The notes under the pieces: model-generated | Database searches by the model: none | What the model was told of the DNA's origin: nothing | What the model saw: only the letters and a program-made list of their open reading frames with translations | Source: Udeniomyces pyricola | Lineage: Eukaryota > Basidiomycota > Tremellomycetes > Cystofilobasidiales > Mrakiaceae | Assembly: GCA_039545295.1 (NCBI GenBank) | Contig: BCIK01000004.1 | Span: 1,055,389-1,119,388 of the forward strand | Reading direction: 5' to 3' | DNA: 64,000 bases | Shown: piece after piece, positions 1 through 10,299 of the stretch | How positions within the stretch are numbered: position 1 is the first letter of the stretch | How the letters are laid out: every line of letters starts with the position of its first letter | Position numbers and translations under genes: made by a program

Positions 1-1725
1 TTCTGATGAAATTGTAAGTATGTAGGCTCACCATCGAGGCGATCTTGCATAGGAAGCGACGAAGAAAGCTGGGCAAAATCGAGATCGCCAAACGAGTCGA
101 CTCCAGCCATTTCGTCATCATCTTTGAGGAAGGAAGAGTAGTCAGGCGAGCGAACAAGGAGCGGAGAGGAAGGACCAGAGGGAAGCGGTGAAAACGTGAA
201 GGAAAGGGGGGCATTGGGATCGAGCGGGAGTGAAGACTGTCCAAACGACGGAGTGAAGGATTCGTCGAGTGTCGGTGTAAAATCAAACTCGCGCTGGTTC
301 TTTGGCGAGGGGAAGGAAAAGACGGCCGAAGGCGAAGGGGGCAGCGCCGTCGACGACAGGGTAGTGGCAGCCGTAGACAAGCCAAAGCGAAGGTTGAGGA
401 AAGGAGAGGAAGAAATAGAGGTCGATGACACAGATGGCTGTTGAAGGCCGTGAGACTGGTTCGAAACTGAGGAGGAGTAGGAAAGATCGGGCATCAGGAG
501 TTGATGCTGTTCGTCGCTGTAGGTTTGGTCGGGATCAAACGCAGGCTGGATCGAAACCAAGGTCTGGTCTTCATCGTCGAGTTGTTGCTCAAGTTGCTTC
601 TCCCATCCGTCGCTCAGCCCCTCAACTTTGACGTCCTTTGCCCAGCTCCCAACATCCTTCTCAGACACGACACCAGCCTCGCCATCCGCCTTTTCACGAT
701 TCCCTTCGAAACCGACGACGTCGCCTTGGACGGCGCACCCGACCCCAGCCTTTTCCATGGTGCGACCGAGAACCCCGACAAGTCCCCGAACAAGTTCTTC
801 GAGCTTCGAGACCCGGGTTTTGAGGATCGAATTTTCGGCCTCGAGCTCCTGTCGACGGACGAGGGCAGCGGGAGACGGGATCGTGAGGGAAGGAGGCGGC
901 AAGGGGTCATTGACCACAACGGGTGGAGCGAGCATCGATTTAGATGAGGATCCGGGAGTGAGCTTGGACTTTGATGACGAAGCGACGGCGTTGTCGGAGG
1001 CGGAGGAAACTACAGACTCGTCCGAATTGCCGGCATGTTGAACGGATGCGACGGTACTGGGTGGTGGAGTGATATGATGATCTCGAAGAAGAGCTTCGAG
1101 GAGGTGAACTCGATTCTCAAGGTCCGTCTCGCGCTGTTTCTTGGCGTCCCGGCTTCGCTGGGCAGACGCTCGATTACGGAGGACTCGTGCACGACGACGT
1201 TGCTCGGACCTGGGGATGAAAAGGTCACAAAGGGGGGGGGGGGGAAGAAGCGGCGTTTGTCGGGAATGGCAGAAACGGCAGGTCACGAAACAACGGAATG
1301 CCAGCGGGCGAGCCGGAGGCGATCGAAGGAAGTAAGAAAGGCGGGTGAGTGGAGCGGGAAGGGGGATAAGCAAGGGGGTGGGTAGGTGGGTGAGGGGTGA
1401 GTCAGCAATCTGAGCGCCTGATCGGATCAAAGGTTTTAACGTCTGCAGGCTGAGAAAGGCAAGTCGTGATCGCTCAAGTCCGACTAGTAGATGAAAGCCA
1501 GTATGCAGTAGGCCTCCAAGTTGTAGAAGCGGTCAATGGTAAGGGGAGATGACGAGTGCAATCGGGGGAGGGACGGGTGAGGACTCACAGGCTGATGCCA
1601 GGTTCGTTGACGTCGCCCTTACCCGAGCCAAGGCCGATATCGTTGTCGTTAAGGGTGGACTCTGCGTCGGAGTGGTCGTTGGCTTGAGCGGCTACTTTTC
1701 GTTTCTTGGTGTGTTGATTGGGCAT
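1..1725 (-). CDS. HAC1: bZIP transcription factor of the HAC1/XBP1 type (partial, 3' end outside window)
   Basis: Two exons are visible: 1725-1589 and 1209 to beyond base 1. I chose the ATG at 1725 because it leads directly into a lysine/arginine-rich stretch (MPNQHTKKRKV). After the splice the basic region reads RVLRNRASAQRSRDAKKQ at about residues 53-70, followed by a short leucine zipper (LENRVHLLEALL). The NRxSAQxSRDxKK pattern near the N-terminus is characteristic of the HAC1/XBP1 unfolded-protein-response family; most other bZIPs lack the AQ and RD positions. About 85 residues later comes a second heptad-like helix (ELEAENSILKTRVSKLEELV). The rest is Ser/Pro/acid-rich and looks like an activation domain; it stays open to the window edge. 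The intron (1210-1588) is long for this window and holds a G homopolymer. HAC1 mRNAs are classically spliced by Ire1, but I could not identify such an intron in the part present. bZIP identity is secure; the HAC1 assignment is inferred. Confidence 0.68.
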
Positions 1726-2306
1726 GTGAAGGATGGGAAGGGCGAGGAGGAAAGTATCAAGCTTGGTGGTTGGCAACACTGACCCTTCCGCCTCATTTCC
1801 CTTGCGAGAAGCAAGAGGGCCGCGCAAGCGAAGACGGCACGGCGCACAGCCTTGGGCCCGCCTCGGCTTCGGGGTTCGATGCGTAGCGTATAACTTCGAT
1901 CGAGCTTGCATGATCGATCAGACTGGATCTGATCGCAGATATCGATATTCGATTACGACAGATGGCGTCGATGTACACTCTCTGACGTTTGCTCCTTCGA
2001 CTTGCGATCTTGCGAGCTTGCAACTCATAGACCATGCAAACGCGCATCCCAACTCTAAGTCAATAGACCCGGGCCTACACGCTAGTTGCAATTGATATGG
2101 GGAAGGATTAATTGACTCAGAATATTGTGAAAACAGACATTGTCACTGTATCCATACTTTCTCGCTCACCATCAGCATTGAACATTTATTGTCTAGGAGA
2201 CAGTCGGTCTCTTGATCCGCAAGAAACCATGGTGCAAGATCTTTTGGTCACGATAACCCTCAAAGTGTAGACAATACGGCTGTGATCACAGACTCATTCC
2301 ATCGAT
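1726..2306. other. Intergenic, upstream of the bZIP gene
   Basis: No gene is supported here; short open frames are unsplit noise. It should hold the 5' flank of the bZIP gene and the 3' flank of the next minus-strand gene. Around 1893-1955 there is a cluster of GATC and ATCGAT palindromes. No clear TATA box is seen. Confidence 0.5.
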
Positions 2307-4110
2307 TCAGTTAGCATCGTCGAAGCCATCCCTTCGTGTTCCAACCTTGCTCGAATCACCCTGGTCAAAGCATACGAGAGCAGAGGTCAGCCATCTTAAG
2401 CCAAGCTTTCCATGGTCACTCACAAACAACACCGGAGGAAGCGAAAGGCACTTGTAATGAACGTAGACGTACTGCTCGAATGCATCCCATCCTTCTCCTC
2501 CACCAACCCATCCAACCCTAGCCGCAACTTCCTTAGCTTCGTCTCCCATGGAACCCCCCGCCACGACTGCTGCCTCATCTCCATACAAATACTCCGATCT
2601 TTGCTCGAGGACGACCATGCCCTTTCCCTTCTTACCCTCATCAACCTCGACGCTTCGCTTCCCTGCATCTGCCAGATCAAGCCACTGATGTAAGCTGACG
2701 GGTGGGAACAGAGCAGGAATCGGCTTGAAATGAACAGGGAACGCGAAGCGATGGCCAAGGGGGAACGTAGGAGGTGGAGCAAGTTCGGCAAGACGCGAGA
2801 GAAGAAAGAATTGACGAAAAGAGGCTTCGGAAGGAGCAATGTCAAGGGCTCGCCAGCGGAGACACTCGACGATATCTAGATGGTAGGGAAGGAGGTAAAG
2901 CCCATCAGGTTAAATCAACGTGGCTGTGACGATCAGCCAGATCGTGACCAGAATAACGGACGCACGGAGAATCCCATTTGACTTCCAATCGTCATCCAAC
3001 ACGCAATCCAGGACCGTCTCTCCCGGCAGTCCACAGCCACTCCATCGCATGAGCATTCGCGCGCTGATCCGAGAATGAAGCGTTGCGGATGGATTCGAAA
3101 AGGGACCCAGGACGCAGAGACATCTCTTGCCTTTGGGTATCGGAGCAAGAGCGATGTAAGAGGTTGTCAGGGAGGCAGGCAGGCCATCGGATGCAAAGGG
3201 ATGTGAGTCTGTTGAAGCAAGGTCGGTGGACTGAGCGAAGGGGGTGGTCGGTTGACCGAGGAGCGGGTGATGGGCTGGAAGTGGCCACAGAGTCGCTTGT
3301 GTGAGACTGCGGTACAGAAGCAGGCGAACGATCAGTCTCCTTTTTTCCCCGAAGACAGCAACGAAGGGTTCACGTCGCCAGATGTAACTCCACCACATGG
3401 AATCCATCACGTACACGTCCTTGAGCGGGTCAAGTTTGCTGCGCTCCTTCTTGTCTCTGCGTCTCTCGCTGTTGGTCGACCTTCGGTCTTTAGACGCGAC
3501 ATCACTAACCGACTCCTGAGGGTGACGACGTCTTGCTCTACTCTTGCCTTTGACTTGGGAAGGTACACTCGTTCCATCATCCTCGTCGCTGTCCGAGTGT
3601 ATGACCATCCCTCCGAGGTCGTGTAACTGCTCGATAGGGTCCGCTGACGGTGATGGCAACGCTACCAGTACTGACGCGGATTGAGCGGGTTGTGAGTCCC
3701 CTTCATCATGTGAGGAAGAAATGTAATCTTGGGAGTCGTCAAGGAGTAATGAAGCAGAGGCTCGGGTGATGTTTGCGAGACGTTGAGCTTTGACGCTGGC
3801 GTCTCGTTTCTGTGAGCGAGGCAAGGCGTGAGTGAGAGCGGTCAGATTTCAACAGCGTTTCTCCTGGTTGGAGGGGGGGAAGGGAGAGACGACAATGATG
3901 TCGACGACGCACTTGCTTCTGCTCATTCGTTCGTCGGTCGAGACGGTTCGCAGTGGCCTGAGCGGTGGACTGTGGCAAGGGATTTGGTTTGAAGTTGAGG
4001 GATCGATGGGGGAATGGAGACGGATTGGCTCGCGTAGGAGGTGATGAGATGGTTAAAGCCGAGGCCGCTGATGAAGGCGAGCGAGGTGAGCTGTGGGGAT
4101 CGGACACCAT
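2307..4110 (-). CDS. Hypothetical protein, four exons, family not recognised
   Basis: Proposed exons are 4110-3913, 3809-2966, 2875-2424 and 2360-2307. All junctions are GT-AG and in phase, giving about 515 residues. The first 65 residues are Ser/Pro-rich. A K/R-rich stretch follows, then a Ser/Asp/Glu-rich acidic segment (HSDSDEDDGTS) and another basic tract (RRRDKKERSKLDPLKD). The likely folded part starts near MDSMWWSYIWRREPF and is rich in aromatic and hydrophobic residues; it continues over the third exon (HIVECLRWRALDIAP). The acidic and basic N-terminal stretches would suit a nuclear protein, but that is only a guess. Without the 90-base intron 2876-2965 the second exon would run into a stop after ATLI, so the splice is needed to reach the third exon. 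I recognise no domain and assign no function. It is divergent from the COX13 gene. Confidence 0.6.
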
Positions 4111-4457
4111 GTTTGGAAGGGTGTGTGTGGGTGTGATGATGGATCAGGGGAAGAGTGTGGTGGGATTCATGATGGCCGGATCAGTGATGGGACGATGTGC
4201 TTGATGATGAATATGATGATGATGATGGGTTCATATATGCAACAACAGGACAGCCGGCCAACAACATATAAAACTGAATCGGACGAAAGGACCAGGCCAG
4301 CTGCTATGGACTAATATGTACTATATGGTCTATCGATCGATCAAGCAGGAGGTTGAGCTGGTTGCGACTTGAAATCCTCGAACCGCCGCCCAGCCAATTC
4401 GCCCCCTCGAAGCGTGTCCGACCAGCACCGACCACCATCCCACCCATCTTGCACGCC
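4111..4457. promoter_or_regulatory. Divergent intergenic region between the hypothetical gene and COX13
   Basis: About 350 bases lie between two outward-facing start codons, so both promoters should be here. It contains an ATG/GAT trinucleotide run at about 4204-4230 (gatgatgaatatgatgatga) and an AT-rich patch with TATATG at 4233 and ACATATAAAACTG near 4264, a candidate TATA-like element. No gene is seen. Confidence 0.4.
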
Positions 4458-6069
4458 ATGTTCTCCGCTCTTCGAGCCGCCGTCCCTACCGCCTCGCGAT
4501 CCTTCCAGCGACGAGCCGCTTCCCATGCTCCTGCCATCGCCCGTACCGACTCGGCTGGCAACCCTATCGTCTCCGAGATGCCCCACATCCGCATCCCTCC
4601 CGGCTACGTCGGCATGGCCCACCAGCAACCCATCAAGGAGTCTGACATCCCTTTCGTCAGGACCGAGTGGCTCGAGGCCAGGGAGGCCCTTGAGTCTCAC
4701 GCCCCTGGTACGCTTCACTTCCTCTTCGTCAAGTCGCCCATCTTACAACGCCCGTTTGGTTTGCACATGGAAAGCCTAGTAGCTCATCCAAGCCAATCTT
4801 GCTACTCCTTTGCTATTCGCTCGCTCGCGCTCTGCCTCTCCATATCTTGTTGGCTCACTTTACGCCGCTCTCGTCTCGTCTTGCCCTCTCTGCCTCGTTC
4901 TCTGTCGCCTTCCCCATTGACCTGCTCTCCCCGTTCATACTCACAGAGGCTGCCGACCTCTGGAGGAAGATTACGTGCGTTTCTTGCCCGTCTTTTTTGT
5001 TTCTTCTGCTTTCTTTTGCCAGTCTATCCGCCCTGTCCTACCCGGATGAAAGTCACTCAACGTCGTTGCCTGTTCTGGCCCTTCTTCTTTTCTCGCTCGC
5101 CCAACCCCACTCCGTCTCCCCTCCCCTCTCGCCATGTGTCCCTTGATGCCAACCTCAACCTCAATCGCGCGCCCTCCCTCTCCGTCCTTGCCGATTTAAC
5201 ATTGCACGCCATGGTTCTAGCCTCTACGTTGCTTTCCCCGGAATGCTCTTGACCTTCCTCTTCGTCTACAAGCGAGAGATGGAGCACAAGGCTCACCTCG
5301 AGCACGAGAGGTGCGTCGAGATCCCCCTCCCCCCCCCTTATTCACTCTTCCCTTCCGGCGTACTCCTCTGGCCGCTTGTGCTCGCCGGTTCTTCATTGCG
5401 CTACTGATAGCTCCAACTTGCGGGAGAGATGATTGACATTGCTTTCTCTGATACTGCTCCTCGTTGTGCCACCTCTCGTTCCTTGCGTCATAGGCACGAG
5501 AACGGCGGCGAGCCCGTCTACATGCCCGCTTACGAATACACTGGTGTCCGAAACAAGGTACTTGTTACTTTTCCAACGCGTCGTCGTGTTCGTTCTGACT
5601 CTGCAACGCATCCTTTCTCACGAGCTGACCAATGTCTCTTACTTGCACTTCCTGATGCTTTTGTCCCGATCAGCCTTACCCTTGGTGGGTCTTGCAGCAT
5701 AGCTTAGTCTTATCTGTTGCGACCGTAGCAGGTCGTCCGAGTGACGCGAAACTGACTGATTTCTTTGATTGCATGCGTCCGACACTTGCAGGCCCGGAAA
5801 CCAGGTAAGCACTGGTCTTGACCTCTTGTGTCGAGCTGAGCTCTTGTCATACGAAACGGCCATTAACCGACTCGACACCCCCTTTGAACGCTTTTCTTTT
5901 CTCTCTCTCTCTCGTGTGTAGACCCTTTTCCACAACGACGCCGTCAACAAGCGAGCTCCCGAGGTGTATGTATCGTGTTTTTTTTCTTCTTCTCATCTTT
6001 CTCTTGAATGAGCGATGGGTGGCTAGTTCCTTGTTGAATGAGTACCGAACAACGAGACGTAGGAGCTGA
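4458..6069 (+). CDS. COX13: Cytochrome c oxidase subunit VIa, mitochondrial
   Basis: Subunit VIa of respiratory complex IV, a single-pass inner-membrane protein encoded in the nucleus. Proposed exons are 4458-4707, 4947-4974, 5221-5310, 5494-5557, 5674-5684, 5792-5804, 5922-5965 and 6063-6069, about 168 residues. The N-terminus (MFSALRAAVPTASRSFQRRA) is Arg/Ser/Ala-rich like a mitochondrial presequence. Joining the small exons restores the family pattern: AADLWRKIT, the membrane helix LYVAFPGMLLTFLFVYK, the EMEHKAHLEHER segment, then RNKPYPWGPGNQTLFHN. That last block is the PFPWGDGxxTLFxN signature of COX6A and Cox13. It needs the 11-nt and 13-nt exons to be read. The last short exon (ending E-V-S-stop) is the least certain; reading through the donor would add about 14 residues. 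Assignment is firm because all key blocks occur in order. Confidence 0.88.
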
Positions 6070-6604
6070 CTCGTTTGCTCTGTTGTCGCATCCCGACGTG
6101 GTTAGCTTTGGACAGTAGAGCTGGATTGGCGATTGCGAATGGTTGGTGGGGGGGCGCTCTTGGGTGGGCAGTTAGACGTGGTAAATGGGCGAAAGAAAGA
6201 GGGAAGAGGGGTGTATCTTATGCATGGGCAAATTCGATTTGGTTGACGCAAAGGGAGATGAGTGATGGAGATCCGATGAGGGTAGCGAGTAAAGATGGAG
6301 CATGAAAGCGATTAGAGCTGCGTGTATGCAGCTTGCTACAGTATCCACATGATGGGTCGCCACGATGATGATGATGAGGCGTGACACTTGCGTGACACCT
6401 GCGTGACACTTGCGTGACCAACAAGGATATCACCATCATCATCATGAGGCCACCGCCGGCCGCCAGCCATCACAGCATTCGTCCCCATGCGCTCGCTCAC
6501 CATCGACATCCACCATCTCTCGTTCCGCTCACTGTTTCCCATATCTGCCCCTGCCCCAACCCTATCCCAACTCTACTCCACCCTATACTACACAACCGTT
6601 TACC
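6070..6604. promoter_or_regulatory. Intergenic region upstream of fimbrin
   Basis: No gene is supported. It holds the COX13 3' flank and the fimbrin promoter. From 6497 to 6604 the sequence is strongly pyrimidine-rich with many CCA/CTC runs, as is usual for fungal core promoters, and ends TTTACCATGG at the fimbrin start. The repeat and hairpin at 6363-6446 is listed separately. Confidence 0.5.
6363..6446. repeat. 11-bp tandem repeat between inverted (GAT)n/(CAT)n arms
   Basis: The unit GTGACACTTGC occurs three times in a row from about 6381 (middle copy GTGACACCTGC), followed by a partial GTGACC. The array is flanked by GATGATGATGATGAG on the left and CATCATCATCATGAG on the right. The (GAT) and (CAT) runs are complementary, so the block could fold into a stem of about 12 bp with the repeats in the loop. 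It sits about 160 bases upstream of the fimbrin start codon. Its role is unknown. Confidence 0.7.
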
Positions 6605-9600
6605 ATGGCTTCGGGTCTCCAGAAGATGAAGCTCGGTCGCAAGTACCCCCAAGTCTCGCAGCAGGACATGGACGCCATCATCGGTGGTTTCGCGTTAGTC
6701 CTTGGCGCCTCTTTTCCTTTGTATCTTATCGTCTCCCCGCTTTTTTTTTTGCACGCGATACATCGCGAACCTATGCGCTAGAGGGACATGAGGAGAGCAC
6801 TCCATCCAAAGGGATCAGAGGGAGGGCTGCCTGCGTTCGGAAGATAGCAGGCAAAGCCAGAAGAGGCATGCGTGGCCCGAGAGGTGAACGTCATCCTGCC
6901 CGAGATGGTCTGGGGCGCGTTCGTCGTGTGCTCGATGGCGACATATTCAGGCAAGATTTGAGGTGGCACATAAGGCTTCAGTGCAGGTCTCTACTCGTTC
7001 ATGTGGTGATGCGAAGAGGAGTGCTTAGCTACACAGTCGTCAAGCTTGACAAGCGGACGAGGACGACGGGCCCATGTGGGCCGAAACACGTCGCGTGTTG
7101 GACTCTTCGCCCTGTTGACGGTGCATGCTGCACCCTCTTGTGGCCTCATCCATACGACAAGTTCAGCTGATATTGAGTGTCTCCCATCCACCTTATTACT
7201 CAATCTTTCATGTCCTCTCTCAAACCAGGGCGATTGACGTTGAAGAAAAAGGATCGATCGATAAGCCAGCGACGATCGCTGGGCTCGAACAGGCCGGAGA
7301 GGGCACGTACGACCAGGTTCGTTCGCTTTCCATCTTTCCCCTCATTCCCCGTACCATCCTCTCAATTTAGGCGACTGACGAGCACGTTGTCTGGTTACGC
7401 GCAGATCCGAGAGACCCTCAAGATTGTCGGCCTGGACTCGAGTGGACGAGTCGAACTGGAAGACTGGGTTGCTGTACGTGATGGAATCTAATCCCCCTTT
7501 TGTCATGATGGTCTGATGATACAGCGATGGATATGGCTGATGACCGATATGTTCCCTATGATCAATCAGATTGTCACCAGTCTCCGTGACTCGGCGTCTT
7601 CCGCCCCTATCCTCGAAACCAAGGGCACCAAGGTTACCGTCAAGGGTACCGCAGGAACCAACACCCAGCACACTGTCGATGCCGACGAACGAAGCAGTTT
7701 CACCTCGCACATCAACGGCGTAAGCAGATTCTATCCTATTCGCCTCCAGGCCGCGACGAATTGTCACTCTTCTAGAGATCTGCGACAACTTCTCGTGCAA
7801 CGTGAAAGGAGAGAGATACTGATGGCCGTATGATGGTGGTGCTGCGTGGGCAAACAGGTTCTCGCCGGCGACAAGGACATTGGCCATCTCCTCCCGATTC
7901 CGGAGCACACAATGCAGCTCTTTGATGAGTGTCGAGGCGAGTGGTTTCACTGGTCTTAACTGGTCTTATCAGTCCTCGATCAGGGAGGAAAAAGTCGCAT
8001 GTGTCTATGATGGGCCAGCTGACTAAAATGTTTCTACATCTTCCTCCATCGCAACGCCAACTTGAACTTCGACTTGACAGATGGTCTCATTCTTTGCAAG
8101 CTCATCAACGACTCGGTTCCTGATACGATTGACGAGCGAGTCCTCAATAAGCCTTCGCTCACCAAGGTCGGCAAGCCCAAGGCACTCAACGCGTTCCAAA
8201 TCACCGAGAACAACAACATTGTCATCACCTCCGCCAAGGGAATCGGATGCTCAGTTGTTAACATCGGTCCCTCGGATATTGCAGAGGGAAGGGAACACCT
8301 CATTCTCGGCCTCATCTGGCAGATTATCCGACGAGGTTTGCTCAGCAAGATCGACATCAAGCACCACCCGGAGCTGTATCGCTTGCTCGATGACGGTGAG
8401 ACACTCGAAGAGTTCCTCAGGTTGCCTCCCGATCAAATCCTTCTCCGATGGTTCAACTTCCACCTCAAGGCGGCCAACTGGCCAAAGAGGTTGGTATTCA
8501 ATGACTTGGGTCGCCTGACTGGTTTCCTTTTCCGATCTGGCTATAACATGCACACCCAATCGTTGGTCTCACATGTATTGATACAAGTTCTGTTTTCTTT
8601 TTTTTGGTCTTTGTATGTCCCCTCTTCCATTCGCTAGGGTCAACAACTTCTCCAAAGACGTCAGCGACGGAGAGAACTACACCGTCCTCCTCAACCAGCT
8701 CAAGCCCGACCAGTGCTCGCGTAACCCGCTCCAGACGCGCGATCTTCACCAACGGGCCGAAGAGGTCCGTTTCGACTCTTAACATCGATCCTGGCTGGTC
8801 CCGTCTACGTGCTGACCTTGCTTGCTCCTCTTCTTCTTCCCTTCTCCCCCTTTTCTCTCTTTTTGCTTGCTGGGCGTCTTCCGACGGTAGGTGCTTCAAA
8901 ATGCCGACCGAATCGGCTGCCGCAAGTACCTCTCGCCCACGTCGCTCGTCGCGGGTAACCCCAAGTTGAATCTGGCTTTCGTTGCCCACCTCTTCAACAC
9001 CTGGCCCGGTCTTGAACCCCTCGAAGAGTCCGAGGCACCCCCTCCTGTCGAAGACTTTGATGCCGAAGGTGAACGCGAAGCTCGGGTCTTTACGCTCTGG
9101 CTCAACTCGCTCGACGTCGAACCGGGGGTGTACAACCTCTTTGAGGACCTCAAGGATGGCGCCGTCTTGCTTCAGGCGTTTGATAAGGTCGTTCCGGGAT
9201 CGGTCATTTGGCGAAGGGTGACTCGACCTAAAGAAGGACAGGAGCTCTCCCGGTTCAAGGCGGTGGAGAACACCAACTATGCCGTTGATCTCGCTTCGGC
9301 CAACGGTATGCGCATGGTTGGCATCCAAGGAGCGGATATCGTGGATGGAACAAGGACGCTCGTCCTCGGTCTCGTCTGGCAGTTGATGCGGTGAGTCTCG
9401 GTTTTGTGGCTTGTGCGAATCATCCGATGTGATACACGGTCAGCTGCTGAAACCTATTCACTTCTCCCTTCTCTACCTTTTGCTTCCCCTTACTTGTCAT
9501 CGATCCATCCCTCACGCGATCTAGGCTGAACATTGACAAGACCCTCGCCTCGCTCTCTCGCAACGGCAAAGGTGTCACCGATACGGAGATTGTGCGCTGG

Positions 9601-10299
9601 GCGAACGAGACGGTGAAGAAAGCGGGCAAGTCGAGCGCCATGCGGTCGCTCAAAGACCCGGCTTTGGCCAACGGGCATTTCTTCTTGGATCTCGTCGATA
9701 CGCTCCGACCGGGCATCGTCGATCAGAGCTTGGTCGAGCCGGGAAGGAGTGAAGAGGAATGCACGTTGAATGGTCAGTTTTTCGAAAACAAAAGTTTTCG
9801 TTGATCCATCTGAGATACACCAATTTCGGTTTGCCTTTTACAAAACAAGTTTAACTGACGGTTTCTCCTCTTTCTCCTTCGCTCACGCCGCTTTTTTTTA
9901 TATTTTATTTTGTTATTACAAATCTTACCACCGCCAACAGCTCGACTGGCGATCTCGGTCCTCCGAAAGCTCGGTGGTGTCGTGTTCGTCGTGGCTGAGG
10001 ACCTCGTGGAGGAAAAGCCAAAGTTGAGGTTGACATTTGGTGCGTAGAGCCTTAAAAAAACCGTCTCTCAAAACTGGCTTTGTTTAGAAGAAAAGAAGAA
10101 AAAGAAACAGAATGCTAACCGAGCTTCTTACTCTTTTATATATGTATATATATATCTGCGTTGTGAACGGTCCGTGTTCCTCTTCGGTCACCTTGGCTTT
10201 TCCAACCATTCGCCTCTCCACGTCTCCTCTGCCTCCTTCCACTAACGTTACCTCAAATCAGTCGCGGCCATCATGGCCCTCTCGACTCAATCCTCGTGA
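6605..10299 (+). CDS. SAC6: Fimbrin (plastin), actin filament-bundling protein
   Basis: Cross-links actin filaments in cortical patches and rings. Proposed exons are 6605-6693, 7229-7316, 7405-7473, 7570-7719, 7858-7936, 8081-8489, 8638-8764, 8891-9390, 9525-9772, 9941-10039 and 10262-10299, 631 residues, normal for the family. An EF-hand-like N-terminal region (about 1-80) precedes four calponin-homology domains. Near-invariant fimbrin blocks are visible: [45 protein letters not shown], [33 protein letters not shown] and [11 protein letters not shown]. The C-terminus [15 protein letters not shown] comes only if intron 10040-10261 is removed; reading through would stop after F-G-A. Intron 7937-8080 begins with GC rather than GT. 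The EF-hand loops are degenerate. The first intron (535 bases) is much longer than the others. Start chosen at the first ATG with the typical short N-terminus. Confidence 0.95.

Noticed and set aside
6..34. 29-base GT...AG segment near the window edge in the bZIP gene
   Set aside because: Too short for a spliceosomal intron, and the frame reads through it without a stop. It is mentioned only as part of the HAC1 finding.
6980..7175. Possible box C (GTGATG) and box D (CTGA) of a snoRNA in fimbrin intron 1
   Set aside because: The boxes are about 160 bases apart, and no terminal stem or guide pairing could be seen.
10040..10047. In-frame stop shortly after fimbrin exon 10 (F-G-A-stop)
   Set aside because: Splicing the GTGCGT donor to 10262 restores the conserved C-terminus LTFVAAIMAL, so the stop is intronic.
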